Positions 1 through 8,974 of a stretch of 64,000 nt of DNA are shown in pieces (within the stretch, counting starts at the first letter, position 1; every line of letters begins with the position of its first letter). Location: NCBI GenBank assembly GCA_963849305.1, contig CAWKGV010000003.1:1-64000 (forward strand), written 5' to 3'. A program made the translations under genes and the position numbers. The notes beneath the pieces are model-generated. The model did not search any database. It saw only the letters and a list, made by a program, of their open reading frames with translations, and had not been told where the DNA came from. The stretch comes from CAWKGV01 sp963849305. Its GTDB lineage: Bacteria; Pseudomonadota; Alphaproteobacteria; Acetobacterales; Acetobacteraceae.

Positions 1-36
1 CAAAATCCGGTATTCGATTGGGCATGATGAGGTCTT

Positions 37-1524
37 GTGCGCTGCTGCAGGGGCCCACACCACCACCCCAATATAATCGTCCTCTCCGGCTGGATCAGGG
101 ACCGAGCAGATCGGATGCCAAGCCCGTCTCTACGGCCTGGCGACTGCGATACAGAAAACGAGATCCGCTCCAATTTGACGGCCTGGGCGACTTATGTTCT
201 CGAAAAATCGGAACTAACGCCCGCCAACCATCACCACCTGTTGCTGCAAAATCTTGATGCACTAAGTCGCGGCGAAACCGACCGCCTCATGGTCCTGATG
301 CCGCCGGGGTCGGCCAAGTCCACCTATGTTTCCATCCTATTTCCCGCCTGGTGGTTCGTTCAGCATCCGAGAAGCTCGATTATAGCGGCCTCGCATACCG
401 CCGCGCTGGCCCAGCATTTCGGGCGCCAGATCCGGGCCCTTGTTGCCGAGCACAGTGACCTTCTTGGTTACCGCCTCGCCGTAGATAATCGAGCTGCCGC
501 GCGCTGGCAGACCTCGCGACAGGGCGAATACTTCGCCACCGGCGTCCGCGGTTCGATTACCGGACGCCGTGCTGATCTCGCCATCATCGATGATCCTATC
601 AAGTCGCAGGCAGAGTCGTTGAGCCCGCTGCAGCGAGAGAGTCTATGGAATTGGTACCGTTTTGATCTTACCACTCGCCTCAAACCGAAGGGGCGAATAA
701 TCCTGGTCATGACAAGGTGGCACGACGAGGATTTAGCTGGCCGTCTGATAGCCCAAGATCGGGCGGAGTGGCAGGTCTTGCGTCTTCCCGCCCTAGCCGA
801 AGCTGATGACCCGCTCGGCCGTACCGTGGGCGAAGCCTTATGGCCCGAATGGGAGGACGCAGCCGCCCTGTTGCGCAAACGCGCGACGATCGGCGAACGG
901 GCCTGGTGGTCCCTGTTCCAGCAGTCGCCGCGCCCTCTTCAGGGCAGCCTCTTCAAGGTCCCGCGGATCGAGATCCTCGACGACTTGCCCGAGAATGCCA
1001 ACGGTCGCGTCGTACGCGCCTGGGATTTCGCGGCGACCCCCCAGAATGGCAGCAACGATCCAGATTGGACCGTCGGATTGAAATTGCTGCGCGACCCGTC
1101 TGGCCGCTGGATCATCCTCGATCTTGTCCGCCTGCGAGGCTCTCCAAGGCAGGTTGAGCAGGCCATCGTCGAGACCGCTCAGAAGGACGGGCCATCGGTA
1201 ACGGTTTGCCTACCTGAGGATCCTGGACAGGCTGGAAAGATCCAAGTCGCCTATTTCACCCGGATGCTGGCCGGTTATCCTGTTACTTCGTCCCGGGAAA
1301 GCGGGTCCAAGTTAGTCAGAGCTATGCCGCTCGCCTCGCAGGTAGAGGCTGGCAATGTTATGATCCTGCGCGCGGCCTGGAATCATGCCCTGCTGGAAGA
1401 ACTGCGCGACTTTCCCTATGGACGTAAGGACGATCAAGTTGACGCCTTCGCGCGGGCCTTCGCCGTGCAGACCGAGAACGCTGCGCCCGCTCGCCGCATC
1501 ACGGTGCCGCTTTTCAGCCGCTAG
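37..1524 (+). CDS. phage terminase large subunit (TerL)
   Basis: DNA-packaging motor: an ATPase that drives phage DNA into the prohead and a nuclease that cuts it. The N-terminal ATPase has a Walker A-like MPPGSAKST at residues 88-96 and a Walker B LAIIDDP at about 181-187, followed by a TRWH coupling-type motif. The C-terminal RNase H-like nuclease has acidic residues in RAWDFA and DDQVDAF. The length (495 aa) fits the family. The GTG at 37 has GAGG 5 bases upstream; the ATG at 115 would give 469 aa, and the first 26 residues look unlike the family, so the start is uncertain. No small terminase gene is visible; it should lie left of the window. The portal gene follows directly, which is the standard head-module order. 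Confidence 0.93.
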   Translation: MRCCRGPHHHPNIIVLSGWIRDRADRMPSPSLRPGDCDTENEIRSNLTAWATYVLEKSELTPANHHHLLLQNLDALSRGETDRLMVLMPPGSAKSTYVSILFPAWWFVQHPRSSIIAASHTAALAQHFGRQIRALVAEHSDLLGYRLAVDNRAAARWQTSRQGEYFATGVRGSITGRRADLAIIDDPIKSQAESLSPLQRESLWNWYRFDLTTRLKPKGRIILVMTRWHDEDLAGRLIAQDRAEWQVLRLPALAEADDPLGRTVGEALWPEWEDAAALLRKRATIGERAWWSLFQQSPRPLQGSLFKVPRIEILDDLPENANGRVVRAWDFAATPQNGSNDPDWTVGLKLLRDPSGRWIILDLVRLRGSPRQVEQAIVETAQKDGPSVTVCLPEDPGQAGKIQVAYFTRMLAGYPVTSSRESGSKLVRAMPLASQVEAGNVMILRAAWNHALLEELRDFPYGRKDDQVDAFARAFAVQTENAAPARRITVPLFSR

Positions 1525-1553
1525 TGCCCCCCGTCAAACCAACGCAGGTCAGG

Positions 1554-2972
1554 ATGTTCGAAACTATCTGCGAGCTTATCCCGCGCGACTCTGATTATCC
1601 GGCCCGGTCCCGAATATTGGACATTCTGAAGCGGGTCTTGAACGGTACGATCTATGACGTGCTGCCGTTCCAATTCCATGAAGAGCGCGGTGCGGGAGGA
1701 GAGTACATTCCGCTGCGTAACCGGCGTCCCAGCGTTCGCTACGCGCTCTGCCGCGTCGTGGTGGAGGACAGCATCTCGTTGTTGTTCAGCGAGGGGCACT
1801 TCCCGACCTTCGACTGCCCTGATCCAGCGGTGCGAGGCGTGCTTGCCAATATTGCGAAGGAGACCAGGCTTAACCAGGTGATGACCGACGCGGCCATTAG
1901 GGGGTCTGTAGGTTCGGCCGCCGTTCTCATGCGGGTTCTCAAGGGACGGATCTTTTTCAGCATCCTGGAGACAGCCTATCTGACTCCGGCTTGGGATCCG
2001 GAGGAACCAGACACACTCGTCAGCGTGGTCGAGAAATACAAAGTGCCCGCGGCGCTACTGATGGCTAATGGGTATGAAATTGCTGATCCGGCGGATGATT
2101 ACTGGTTCGAACGACAGTGGGACACGTCCTCGGAAGTATGGTACGTTCCGACCCCTGTCAGTTCGCAGCAGCCACCGGAAATTGATCTAACGCGCACTGT
2201 GCGACACGATTTAGGTTTCGTGCCGATCGTTTGGATCCGCAATCTCCCCGGCCCATCGGCAACGGGTGACATTAACGACGGCGCATGCACCTTCCGACCG
2301 GCAATAGAGACCCAGATCGAGATCGACTATCAGTTAAGCCAGGCCGGACGTGGTCTGAAATACAGCAGTGATCCGACGCTGCTTATTAAGGAGCCGGCCA
2401 GCACGGACAGCGAGATTGTTAAGGGTGCCGGCAACGCGCTGGTGGTGAGCGAGAAAGGGGACGCCAAGCTTCTGGAAATTGGCGGCACCGCCTCGGCTGC
2501 GGTCATCGAATATGTCCGCATATTGCGCGAATTGGCGCTGGAGAGCGTGCATGGCAATCGGGCAAGCGCCGATAGGCTAACGGCAGCTCAGTCTGGTCGC
2601 GCGCTCGAACTCATGAACCAGGGGCTTATCTGGCTCGCCGACAATCTACGGGTCAGTTATGGCGAAGGTGCATTGCTCGAACTTAGCCGCATGGTACTCC
2701 GGGCGGCGGAGCTATACCCGCTTCGTGTCATGGGTCAACCAATACCTAAGCTTGATCCAAGCGCTCCAATTTCGCTGAAATGGCCCCGCTGGTATCCGCT
2801 CACAGCGGATGACCGGCAGAAAGACGCGCAAACCCTCGCCGTGCTTGCCGGCGCCGGCCAGATCAGCCGCGAAACCGCTGTTAAATCCATCGCAGATACA
2901 TACGACATCGAGAACGTACCGGCCGAACTTACCCGCATTGCTGCGGACATGAAAGCCGAAAGGAATGCATGA
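1554..2972 (+). CDS. phage portal protein
   Basis: Portal ring protein at the capsid vertex through which DNA passes. It is called from position (immediately after TerL), size (472 aa) and the general pattern of portal proteins, including a middle region with a LxxExVHGNRASA-like stretch and a C-terminal segment about replacing lost sites in the helix-rich stem. The reading frame is open from a GTG at 1524 that overlaps the TerL stop, but the ATG at 1554 is preceded by GCAGGTCAGG and is preferred. The gene ends 4 bases into the next one (ATG at 2969), so it is probably translationally coupled to the scaffold-like gene. The family assignment rests mostly on context. Confidence 0.8.
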   Translation: MFETICELIPRDSDYPARSRILDILKRVLNGTIYDVLPFQFHEERGAGGEYIPLRNRRPSVRYALCRVVVEDSISLLFSEGHFPTFDCPDPAVRGVLANIAKETRLNQVMTDAAIRGSVGSAAVLMRVLKGRIFFSILETAYLTPAWDPEEPDTLVSVVEKYKVPAALLMANGYEIADPADDYWFERQWDTSSEVWYVPTPVSSQQPPEIDLTRTVRHDLGFVPIVWIRNLPGPSATGDINDGACTFRPAIETQIEIDYQLSQAGRGLKYSSDPTLLIKEPASTDSEIVKGAGNALVVSEKGDAKLLEIGGTASAAVIEYVRILRELALESVHGNRASADRLTAAQSGRALELMNQGLIWLADNLRVSYGEGALLELSRMVLRAAELYPLRVMGQPIPKLDPSAPISLKWPRWYPLTADDRQKDAQTLAVLAGAGQISRETAVKSIADTYDIENVPAELTRIAADMKAERNA

Positions 2973-3388
2973 TGTCTGATTCTCAATCCTCATCCGCGAC
3001 TGAGACATCGCCCGATGATCTCCTTGAACTTCGGGCTCGGGCCGAATCGCTGGAGCAGCAGCTAGCGGAGGTTCGACGAGAGTCGAAGTCACAACTCATG
3101 CGCGCTGAACTTAAGGCCGAAGCCATCCGCGCGGGCATGATCGACCTTGATGGCCTGAAACTTCTCGACATGACGGAAATTTCGCTCAACGCGCGCGGAG
3201 AGGTCGAGAAGGCAACCTCGATCATTGAAGACTTCAAGCGCGCCAAACCGTGGCTATTCAGTGGCATGTCATCCTCGAGCTACGCACGGCACCCGCCGGC
3301 GCACCCGCCGAAGCAGAAATCGGTTAAGGACATGACCGATGATGAATACCGGCTTGCCCGCGCTGCTCTGCTGAGGCGCCGTAGTTGA
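2969..3388 (+). CDS. scaffold-like coiled-coil phage protein
   Basis: A 139-residue acidic, helical protein between portal and capsid genes, the usual place of the prohead scaffold. Residues about 15-45 form a heptad-like coiled coil rich in Leu, Glu and Arg. The central motif LKAEAIRAGMIDLDGLKLL resembles small phage scaffold or capsid-assembly proteins. A Pro/His-rich linker follows, then a basic C-terminus (LARAALLRRRS), as in scaffolds that contact the capsid protein through a basic tail. AAAGGA lies upstream of the ATG, which overlaps the portal stop. Function is inferred from position and composition. Confidence 0.62.
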   Translation: MMSDSQSSSATETSPDDLLELRARAESLEQQLAEVRRESKSQLMRAELKAEAIRAGMIDLDGLKLLDMTEISLNARGEVEKATSIIEDFKRAKPWLFSGMSSSSYARHPPAHPPKQKSVKDMTDDEYRLARAALLRRRS

Positions 3389-3522
3389 CCAAAAATCATC
3401 AGGCTTGTGATCCGGGGGACCCTCGTGATGAGTGCTGCTCGACAAACTGACCATGCTGGCCGCCTTCTGCCTAGTGAGTTGTGGAATCCAATCGGGCGCG
3501 TGCAGGTAGCGGAGAACCCGGC

Positions 3523-3828
3523 ATGAGTGTCGGAACCGTTCAGCCCTTCCATCCATCATACACGGTCTCGGTCTCGGTCAGCACTGTTGCGTCGAGTGTG
3601 ACCATACCCGGGGGCGGCGGCTCGGTCCTGATTACAAACGGGGTGAGCGATTACGTCTTTGTCCGGCTGGGTGTCTCTGGTGTCGTTGCGGCATCGAACG
3701 ACATGCCGATTCCCGCAGGTGCGCGCTTACTCCTGCACGCGCCCGATACAGTGAGTGCGATATCGGTGCTCGCGAATAGCGGCGCAGGCACGGTCTTTGT
3801 ATCCCGCGGTACTGGCACCGCCTATTAA
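3523..3828 (+). CDS. small beta-rich phage structural protein
   Basis: A 101-residue protein of short Val/Ser/Gly-rich beta strands with no cysteine. Its C-terminal half (IPAGARLLLHAPDTVSAISV followed by a Gly/Thr segment) resembles small head-decoration or head-fibre proteins that form beta sandwiches. The frame opens at a GTG at 3481, but the ATG at 3523 has GGAGAA seven bases upstream and is the better start. It sits between the scaffold-like gene and a large secreted-looking fibre-like protein, before the capsid gene. No specific family recognised. Confidence 0.55.
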   Translation: MSVGTVQPFHPSYTVSVSVSTVASSVTIPGGGGSVLITNGVSDYVFVRLGVSGVVAASNDMPIPAGARLLLHAPDTVSAISVLANSGAGTVFVSRGTGTAY

Positions 3829-3871
3829 AGGCTCAAAATGAGAACTCACCGCAGCAAGTGTCGCCGCGACG

Positions 3872-5407
3872 TTGCTCGGCGTGGCGAGCGCATACGCACA
3901 ATCTTATCTCCAACTTTATAGTCCCGGGATCAACGGTCTGCCGCTAAGTGGTGGCGCTCTGTCCGGCCCACTCACGATGGGCGCTAACCTGCTCACTGGC
4001 TCGAATGTCGCCCTTACCGGCGGAACGATAGATGGCATTAGCTTGGGCCAGACCACCAGCATTCCACATTTGAACCTTGGTGCTTCGCTTGGCTACGCCG
4101 GCGTGACACCTAGCAACTCAATGTATTCCATTTCATCGAGTGATAATCTGTTTGGTTCATCATCCTACACTTCCGGGGTTGGGCCCGTCCGGTTCGTCAT
4201 CTCCGGGGACACTGTTAACTACAGCGGCAACAGCGAGGTCACAACCCTTTACGTGCAACATAACTACGGGGGACCGGGCACAAAGGGAGGCCGGTCGGCG
4301 GTCATCGCCGAACTGACGCAGAGTGCGCCCGACGATGTGAGCGTTCCGGCGCCTGGACCGCCACACATGGCGGTCGCGTCAACGATGCGGGTTAATGTCA
4401 GCGACAATGGTACTGCCAGCAACCCCTCGGGCACCTACGAACCGCTATACGGCCTCATGCAGACTAATCCCGCCGCAACCAACCTTGGCGGTGTTGGCGG
4501 ACTTGAGATAGATCTCAATATTGTAAGCGGATCTAGTACCGCGAACAAACAAGGCATCGGGGTTTACAGCAGCTCATTGGACGCGGTCCAGGGCTCGCAG
4601 GTGGATACCGCTTATGGTGTTTTCGAAAACCCTGCAAGCGGGTTCGCGGGGTTCCGCGCTGGGCTGCAGTTTGGTGGCCCCGCCTACGCATTTCCCATCG
4701 ATCCGACGAACGGCTATCTCATCACGGTCGTGCCCCAAGTCACGAATGGGGGTGTGCCGGCCTCTCCCTTCAAGTCAGTGTCTGCGGCGGGCGGGATTGA
4801 CCTTCATATGCTGGAGACAAGTGTTGCTGCGTATTCCGCTCCAGGGTTTCGAGTTGATAAAACAGGTTCCGTAATCGTAGGCAACGGAAAACTGGGCGCC
4901 AATCCGGCTGGTGTTGTTCTCGATGTGCCGATGCAGAGTGTGACTAGCGCAACTGTGCATGGTGGCGCTAGCGGCGGCACATGCTTCACCGGGGACAAGC
5001 TTTATGGTCCAAATTGGGGAATTTACACGGTCGTGTCAGTCAATGGCGCCCATCAGGCCACTGCTGTCACGTCCGATTTTGCTGATGTCTCCTCAAGCCC
5101 CCCAGCCAATCCGATCACCATGTCGGGTACGAATTGTCAGAACGTGAGTGTCGATCTTACATGGAGTACCACCAACACGCTGACCCTCAATCCGTCTGGG
5201 GGCGATGTTACCATCGGATCTGGGGCCGCAGCTGCCATCGCCGCTACTACGGGCTTCGTCCGACTGCCATTCACCAATGGAACGCCCAGCGGCACTCCAG
5301 CCAACACCAGTGGGCCGGCCTGTCAATGGAACAGCATTACTCACACCCTGAACTGCTACGACGGAACCGGGTGGTATCATATCACCGCGTCGCCTGGAGC
5401 TGGCTGA
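3872..5407 (+). CDS. fibre-like phage protein, N-terminus probably frameshifted
   Basis: About 511 residues, rich in Gly, Ser, Thr and Asn, with tail- or head-fibre type repeats (LPLSGGALSGPLTMGANLL) near the N-terminus and a C-terminal beta-rich domain with two cysteines. The only in-frame start is the TTG at 3872, in the middle of what reads as a signal peptide: the frame upstream, from the stop at 3839-3841, encodes TAASVAATLLGVASAYA followed by Gln, a good signal-peptidase I site. An ATG at 3838 with AAAGG upstream is out of frame. Two lost A bases in the run at 3841-3844 would explain this. The product is therefore uncertain in its first 20 residues. Probably a surface fibre or an exported phage protein. 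Confidence 0.6.
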   Translation: MLGVASAYAQSYLQLYSPGINGLPLSGGALSGPLTMGANLLTGSNVALTGGTIDGISLGQTTSIPHLNLGASLGYAGVTPSNSMYSISSSDNLFGSSSYTSGVGPVRFVISGDTVNYSGNSEVTTLYVQHNYGGPGTKGGRSAVIAELTQSAPDDVSVPAPGPPHMAVASTMRVNVSDNGTASNPSGTYEPLYGLMQTNPAATNLGGVGGLEIDLNIVSGSSTANKQGIGVYSSSLDAVQGSQVDTAYGVFENPASGFAGFRAGLQFGGPAYAFPIDPTNGYLITVVPQVTNGGVPASPFKSVSAAGGIDLHMLETSVAAYSAPGFRVDKTGSVIVGNGKLGANPAGVVLDVPMQSVTSATVHGGASGGTCFTGDKLYGPNWGIYTVVSVNGAHQATAVTSDFADVSSSPPANPITMSGTNCQNVSVDLTWSTTNTLTLNPSGGDVTIGSGAAAAIAATTGFVRLPFTNGTPSGTPANTSGPACQWNSITHTLNCYDGTGWYHITASPGAG

Positions 5408-5417
5408 CCGGTCGCCC

Positions 5418-5438
5418 GTAACGCAGGTTACCTTTTTC
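5418..5438 (+). terminator. weak terminator-like hairpin
   Basis: Just after the stop of the fibre-like gene lies GTAAC-GCAG-GTTAC followed by CTTTTTCC. The stem is only five base pairs (six with the flanking C/C not pairing), so termination would be inefficient at best. It lies in the 138-base gap before the capsid gene, which otherwise holds only the capsid ribosome-binding site (GAAGGA at about 5531). Confidence 0.3.
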
Positions 5439-5545
5439 CTCGGCACCAAAGAACGTGCCCGCTTCATGCGGACAGAACCGGTCATCGGTGCAAGGCTACA
5501 TCGAACTGTGCCAGCCACAACTTCTGACCCGAAGGACTCCTGGAT

Positions 5546-6868
5546 ATGGGAATTCAAAACTTCCCCCCGGCCCTGCAGCCTGCCATCCAGCAGGGCTTTC
5601 TTGAGCGCGAGTTCGAGCAGGCTTTGCGTTCGCGCCTCGGTTACCGTGCCTGCGCCGATCGTGAGGAGATCGCCGTCGGCATCGGTGAGACGCTCACGAA
5701 GACCCGTGCTGGGCTCAAGCCCAGCGTAACTACACCGCTGGCACCTACCACCAACACCAACCTGGACAACGGGATTACTATCGCGAACTGGGGGGTTGAG
5801 CAATACACTATCTCAATTAACCACTATGCGGCATCCACCGATCTCAATATGGTCACAAGCCGAGTTGGCATTGCAAGCCAGTTTCTTCAGAACGCCTATA
5901 TCAATGGCGAACAGGCGGCGCGCAGCTTGGATGAGCTTGCCCGGAACGCTCTTTTCAACGCCTACTTTGGTGGCAACACCCGCGTCCGCACAACACTTGC
6001 AAGTGCGGGCCCCTCAGTGGCGGTCGATGACATCCGCGGCTTCATGACGGCGTTCGTCAATGGGGTGCAGCAGCAGGTCAGCAGCGCGAACGTCCTCAAC
6101 GTGATGATCAACGGCAACTCCTATGTACTTGTTGCCGCCGTTGCGGATGCGCCAAGCGTATCCCTTGCACCCAACGGGATATCCGGTGTGCTTACCTTCT
6201 CTACGAATGTGGCGGTATCGGACGGGACGACAGGCAACACGGTCACGGCGGCGAATGCATCGGTCATTATTCGTCCAAGTCAACGGGGCAACACGAGCGC
6301 GCTCTTAGCCGGCGACACTCTTACGATGAGTTGCCTTCTCGATGCGGTATCAAAGCTACGCATGAACGCCGTGCCTGAAATTGAGGGGGTCTATAACTGC
6401 TACCTCGACCCGGGCTCCGCTCGCCAGCTGTTCGCGGACCCGGATTTCAAGCAGCTCTTCCAAGGCGCCACGTCGGCCAACCAGGTGTTCCGGCAAGGGA
6501 TGGTCAATGAACTGCTTGGCCTGCGCTTTGTGACCACCACCGAAGCCTTCGTTCAGGCACATCCGACGCTGGCGGGTTTGAACGTCCGGCGCCCGATCAT
6601 TTGCGGTCAGGGCGCGCTGATCGAGGGCGACTTCGCCGGCATGGCGGCGGACGACGTAGCACCCAACGACTCGATCGTAAGCATCGTAGACGGCGTAGCG
6701 ATGGTCACTCGGGAGCCTATTGACAGGCTGCAGCAGATCATTGCTCAATCTTGGTATTGGATTGGTGGTTTCTGCGCTCCATCGGATACCACCACCAACT
6801 CCACCATCTTTCCGACGGCCACCAATGCTGCCTTCAAGCGGGCCGTAATGATTGAGCACGTCGGCTGA
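5546..6868 (+). CDS. phage major capsid protein
   Basis: A 440-residue capsid subunit, called from its location after portal and scaffold-like genes and from its sequence. The N-terminal arm is followed by a core with LDELARNALFNAYFGG, and the C-terminal half carries a CYLDPGSARQLFADPDFKQLF and VNELLGLRFVTTTEAF pattern like the N4 gp56 family of HK97-fold capsid proteins. No protease domain or gene is visible nearby, so maturation may not need cleavage or may use a protease encoded elsewhere. A strong terminator follows at 6877, consistent with high, separately punctuated expression. Confidence 0.82.
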   Translation: MGIQNFPPALQPAIQQGFLEREFEQALRSRLGYRACADREEIAVGIGETLTKTRAGLKPSVTTPLAPTTNTNLDNGITIANWGVEQYTISINHYAASTDLNMVTSRVGIASQFLQNAYINGEQAARSLDELARNALFNAYFGGNTRVRTTLASAGPSVAVDDIRGFMTAFVNGVQQQVSSANVLNVMINGNSYVLVAAVADAPSVSLAPNGISGVLTFSTNVAVSDGTTGNTVTAANASVIIRPSQRGNTSALLAGDTLTMSCLLDAVSKLRMNAVPEIEGVYNCYLDPGSARQLFADPDFKQLFQGATSANQVFRQGMVNELLGLRFVTTTEAFVQAHPTLAGLNVRRPIICGQGALIEGDFAGMAADDVAPNDSIVSIVDGVAMVTREPIDRLQQIIAQSWYWIGGFCAPSDTTTNSTIFPTATNAAFKRAVMIEHVG

Positions 6869-6876
6869 AGAAGCGC

Positions 6877-6914
6877 GGCAAGGCGATCTATTAAGCGCCT
6901 TGCCTTCATTTTTG
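6877..6914 (+). terminator. rho-independent terminator after the capsid gene
   Basis: GGCAAGGCG at 6877-6885 pairs perfectly with CGCCTTGCC at 6896-6904 around a 10-base loop, and is followed by TTCATTTTTG. The 9-bp GC-rich stem plus T tract is a standard intrinsic terminator. It separates the head genes from the neck/tail operon and probably sets capsid protein levels above those of tail proteins. Confidence 0.82.
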
Positions 6915-6952
6915 CTTCTACTGCTGGTCTGAAAAAATGGGATCTGCCGCCG

Positions 6953-7327
6953 ATGTTCACCGACGCCGAGAAGACGGACATCCGTCGCTTCTGCGGCTAC
7001 CCAGTTTACGGAGCAGGCGCCGCGGGGTTTGAGAACTGGAGATTCTACCAAGTTTACGGCCTGCTCGAGTTCCGCATCAATAATCTTGCTCCGGAAGAAG
7101 AGATCATCGTGCGGCGGTATTTGGCTCAACTATCGGGGCTGGAATTCGCGGTACCGAGAGCCGGAGATAGCCTGGACACTGACCAAGCCGCGGTCTGGAC
7201 ACGGAACCGCACCGAAGCCCGAGATAGGGCGGCACTATTCGACGACTGGCGCCGCCGGCTATGCGGGTTCTTCGGAATTCCCCCAGGTCCTGCGCTCCGC
7301 AACGATGGGCTTACGTTGGTGGTGTGA
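6953..7327 (+). CDS. head-tail connector protein
   Basis: A 124-residue protein (MFTDAEKTDIRRFCGYPVYG) of the short, mostly helical kind encoded just after capsid genes and forming the adaptor ring below the portal. It has an Arg-rich helix (RNRTEARDRAALFDDWRRR) and ends in IPPGP plus a hydrophobic tail. The stop codon is directly followed by the ATG of the next gene (7328), which implies coupling. Role inferred from position and size. Confidence 0.6.
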   Translation: MFTDAEKTDIRRFCGYPVYGAGAAGFENWRFYQVYGLLEFRINNLAPEEEIIVRRYLAQLSGLEFAVPRAGDSLDTDQAAVWTRNRTEARDRAALFDDWRRRLCGFFGIPPGPALRNDGLTLVV

Positions 7328-7972
7328 ATGCGCCAGGAACGTGTAGATGATCGTATACGCTGGGGCATGAATGTGGCCGCTCGGGCGATTGGCGCGACAA
7401 CCGATGCGTACCGTCCATCAGGTACTGCCGACCCGCTGGCGCCAGCAAACCGGTTCCTCCGCCTCCACGTGTTGTTTTCCGGCGCGCAGGGCAGGTTCTT
7501 GCGGCCTCAACCCTACGGCGATGCCCTTTGCCACGCCACCTTCGATGCGGCTTATACGCTTCCCGGCGACTATTTAGTGCAACCCACCGGTACCTGGTTC
7601 ATCGCCTCTCAGGCCCCGCTCCTGCCGGTTCTCTGCGTGCGCACCAACCGCATGGTCTCCTTTGCCCGGGCCGCGGCACCGGCGAGCACCGGCGTGAACG
7701 GTTACGGCGGCGTCACGGCGACAACGATGACGACACTGCTCGCCAACTGGCCTGCGAGCGTGCTCGGCGCCTCCGGTGGCGGCCAACCGGAAGCCGCGCT
7801 GCCTAGTGACAGCAACGTGCCCTACTGGACCGTACTGCTGCCGTCCGTTCAGGGAATCGTGCTGCTTCCGGCAGATCTTATGACCGACGATCTCGGGCGC
7901 AATGCGATCGTCTCTGCGGCCGAACTGACCGATTTGGGCTGGCGGCTGACCGTCAAACAGGCGACCACGTAA
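7328..7972 (+). CDS. phage neck / virion-associated protein
   Basis: A 214-residue protein with a basic N-terminus (RQERVDDRIRWGMNVAARAIG) and a beta-rich middle containing the pattern LPGDYLVQPTGTWFIASQAPLLPVLCV. I recall similar proteins encoded between the head adaptor and the tail terminator of contractile-tailed alphaproteobacterial prophages, but I cannot name the family. It begins immediately after the connector stop and shares one base with the next ATG, so it is inside a tightly packed operon. Confidence 0.6.
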   Translation: MRQERVDDRIRWGMNVAARAIGATTDAYRPSGTADPLAPANRFLRLHVLFSGAQGRFLRPQPYGDALCHATFDAAYTLPGDYLVQPTGTWFIASQAPLLPVLCVRTNRMVSFARAAAPASTGVNGYGGVTATTMTTLLANWPASVLGASGGGQPEAALPSDSNVPYWTVLLPSVQGIVLLPADLMTDDLGRNAIVSAAELTDLGWRLTVKQATT

Positions 7973-8781
7973 TGGCCGATCAGTCCGATATAGAGACAGC
8001 TCTGGTCGTGGCGGCTTCGGCGGCACTCTATCCGAACGGGACAAGCGCTGTCAGCGTACCGGGCCCCGATTGCCGGATATATCGTGGTTGGCCCAATGCT
8101 TCGTCCTTGGATAAGGATCTGCGCGCCGGAACGATTAACGTAACGATCTTCCCCGGCCAAGGCGCCGGCCGCGCCACGACACGCTACGTCCAGGAATGGT
8201 TTGGCGGTCCGGCGACACCAACGTTAACCGCGGCCGTTTCCGGCAACTCGGTCACATTAGAGGGCACAGCGGGCCTGGGTCAGGTTGCTGGCCTGCTGGT
8301 GGATGGCCGTGGGTACGCCTATCGCACTGTTGCGGGAGATACGCCCGCTTCTGTGGCCTCGAATCTCGCCACCTTGGCGCGGGCTGACGTGATCGCGCAC
8401 CTCGTCGGTGCCAGTCTCACTATCCCTAGCGCCGCTACTCTTGTGGCGCGGGTGGTGGCTGATGCATCGGCGCAAAAGGAGGTACGCCGGCAATTGCAGA
8501 ACTTTCGTATCACCTGCTGGTGCCCGACGCCCGCGGCCCGTGACGCAACGGCCGCGGCGATCGATTTGTCCCTGGCGGCGATGACCTTCATCGATCTATC
8601 GGATGGCTCGCAAGGCCGACTCGTCTATGCCGGATCGACGGTGTTCGACCAGTCCGAGGACGCGCTACTCTATCGCCGAGACCTACTCTACGAAGTTGAA
8701 TACTCAACGATCATGTCCGCCACGCAGCCCGCCATGCTGTTCGGCGACTTGCAGCTCAACGCCGCGAGCTTCACCGCCTGA
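7972..8781 (+). CDS. tail completion / terminator-like protein
   Basis: A 269-residue protein located just before the sheath gene, where contractile-tail phages encode the tail terminator or head-tail joining protein. It has a DVIAHLVGASLTIPSA segment and a C-terminal region (RRDLLYEVEYSTIM) that recalls tail-completion proteins. There is a Gly/Thr/Val-rich insertion at about residues 80-130 that looks like a beta domain. ATG at 7972 overlaps the preceding stop. Function is inferred from order and shape. Confidence 0.55.
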   Translation: MADQSDIETALVVAASAALYPNGTSAVSVPGPDCRIYRGWPNASSLDKDLRAGTINVTIFPGQGAGRATTRYVQEWFGGPATPTLTAAVSGNSVTLEGTAGLGQVAGLLVDGRGYAYRTVAGDTPASVASNLATLARADVIAHLVGASLTIPSAATLVARVVADASAQKEVRRQLQNFRITCWCPTPAARDATAAAIDLSLAAMTFIDLSDGSQGRLVYAGSTVFDQSEDALLYRRDLLYEVEYSTIMSATQPAMLFGDLQLNAASFTA

Positions 8782-8825
8782 ACGCCCGTCTTGCCGACAA
8801 CATCCGAATCCCATCCGGAGGATCC

Positions 8826-8969
8826 ATGAACATACACCTTGTGGTGGTGAGACCGTTCGCCGGCCTGGCCCGCGGCGATATTGTTGCTGAAACGACACGG
8901 ATTGCCGAGATCCTGAAAAGCGAGCACGCCCGCAATGTCGTCCGCGTGGTCAACCCGAAGGAGGGCTGA
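8826..8969 (+). CDS. small phage protein before the sheath gene
   Basis: A 47-residue ORF starting MNIHLVVVRPFAGLARGDIV and ending VVNPKEG. It has a near-perfect ribosome-binding site, GGAGGA, at 8817-8822, and its stop lies five bases before the sheath ATG. Small basic proteins of this kind with a KEG-type C-terminus are common immediately before sheath genes in Mu-like phages; their function is unknown. GAGGG within its last codons probably serves as the sheath ribosome-binding site. Confidence 0.7.
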   Translation: MNIHLVVVRPFAGLARGDIVAETTRIAEILKSEHARNVVRVVNPKEG

Positions 8970-8974
8970 ACGCC

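Noticed and set aside
5093..5803. 236-codon antisense frame under the fibre/capsid boundary
   Set aside because: It runs against both coding genes, has Arg/Gly/Ser-rich random composition and no motif; long antisense frames are expected at this GC content.
6356..7129. 257-codon antisense frame over the capsid 3' end and connector
   Set aside because: It crosses a terminator and two real genes; the composition is that of a shadow frame.
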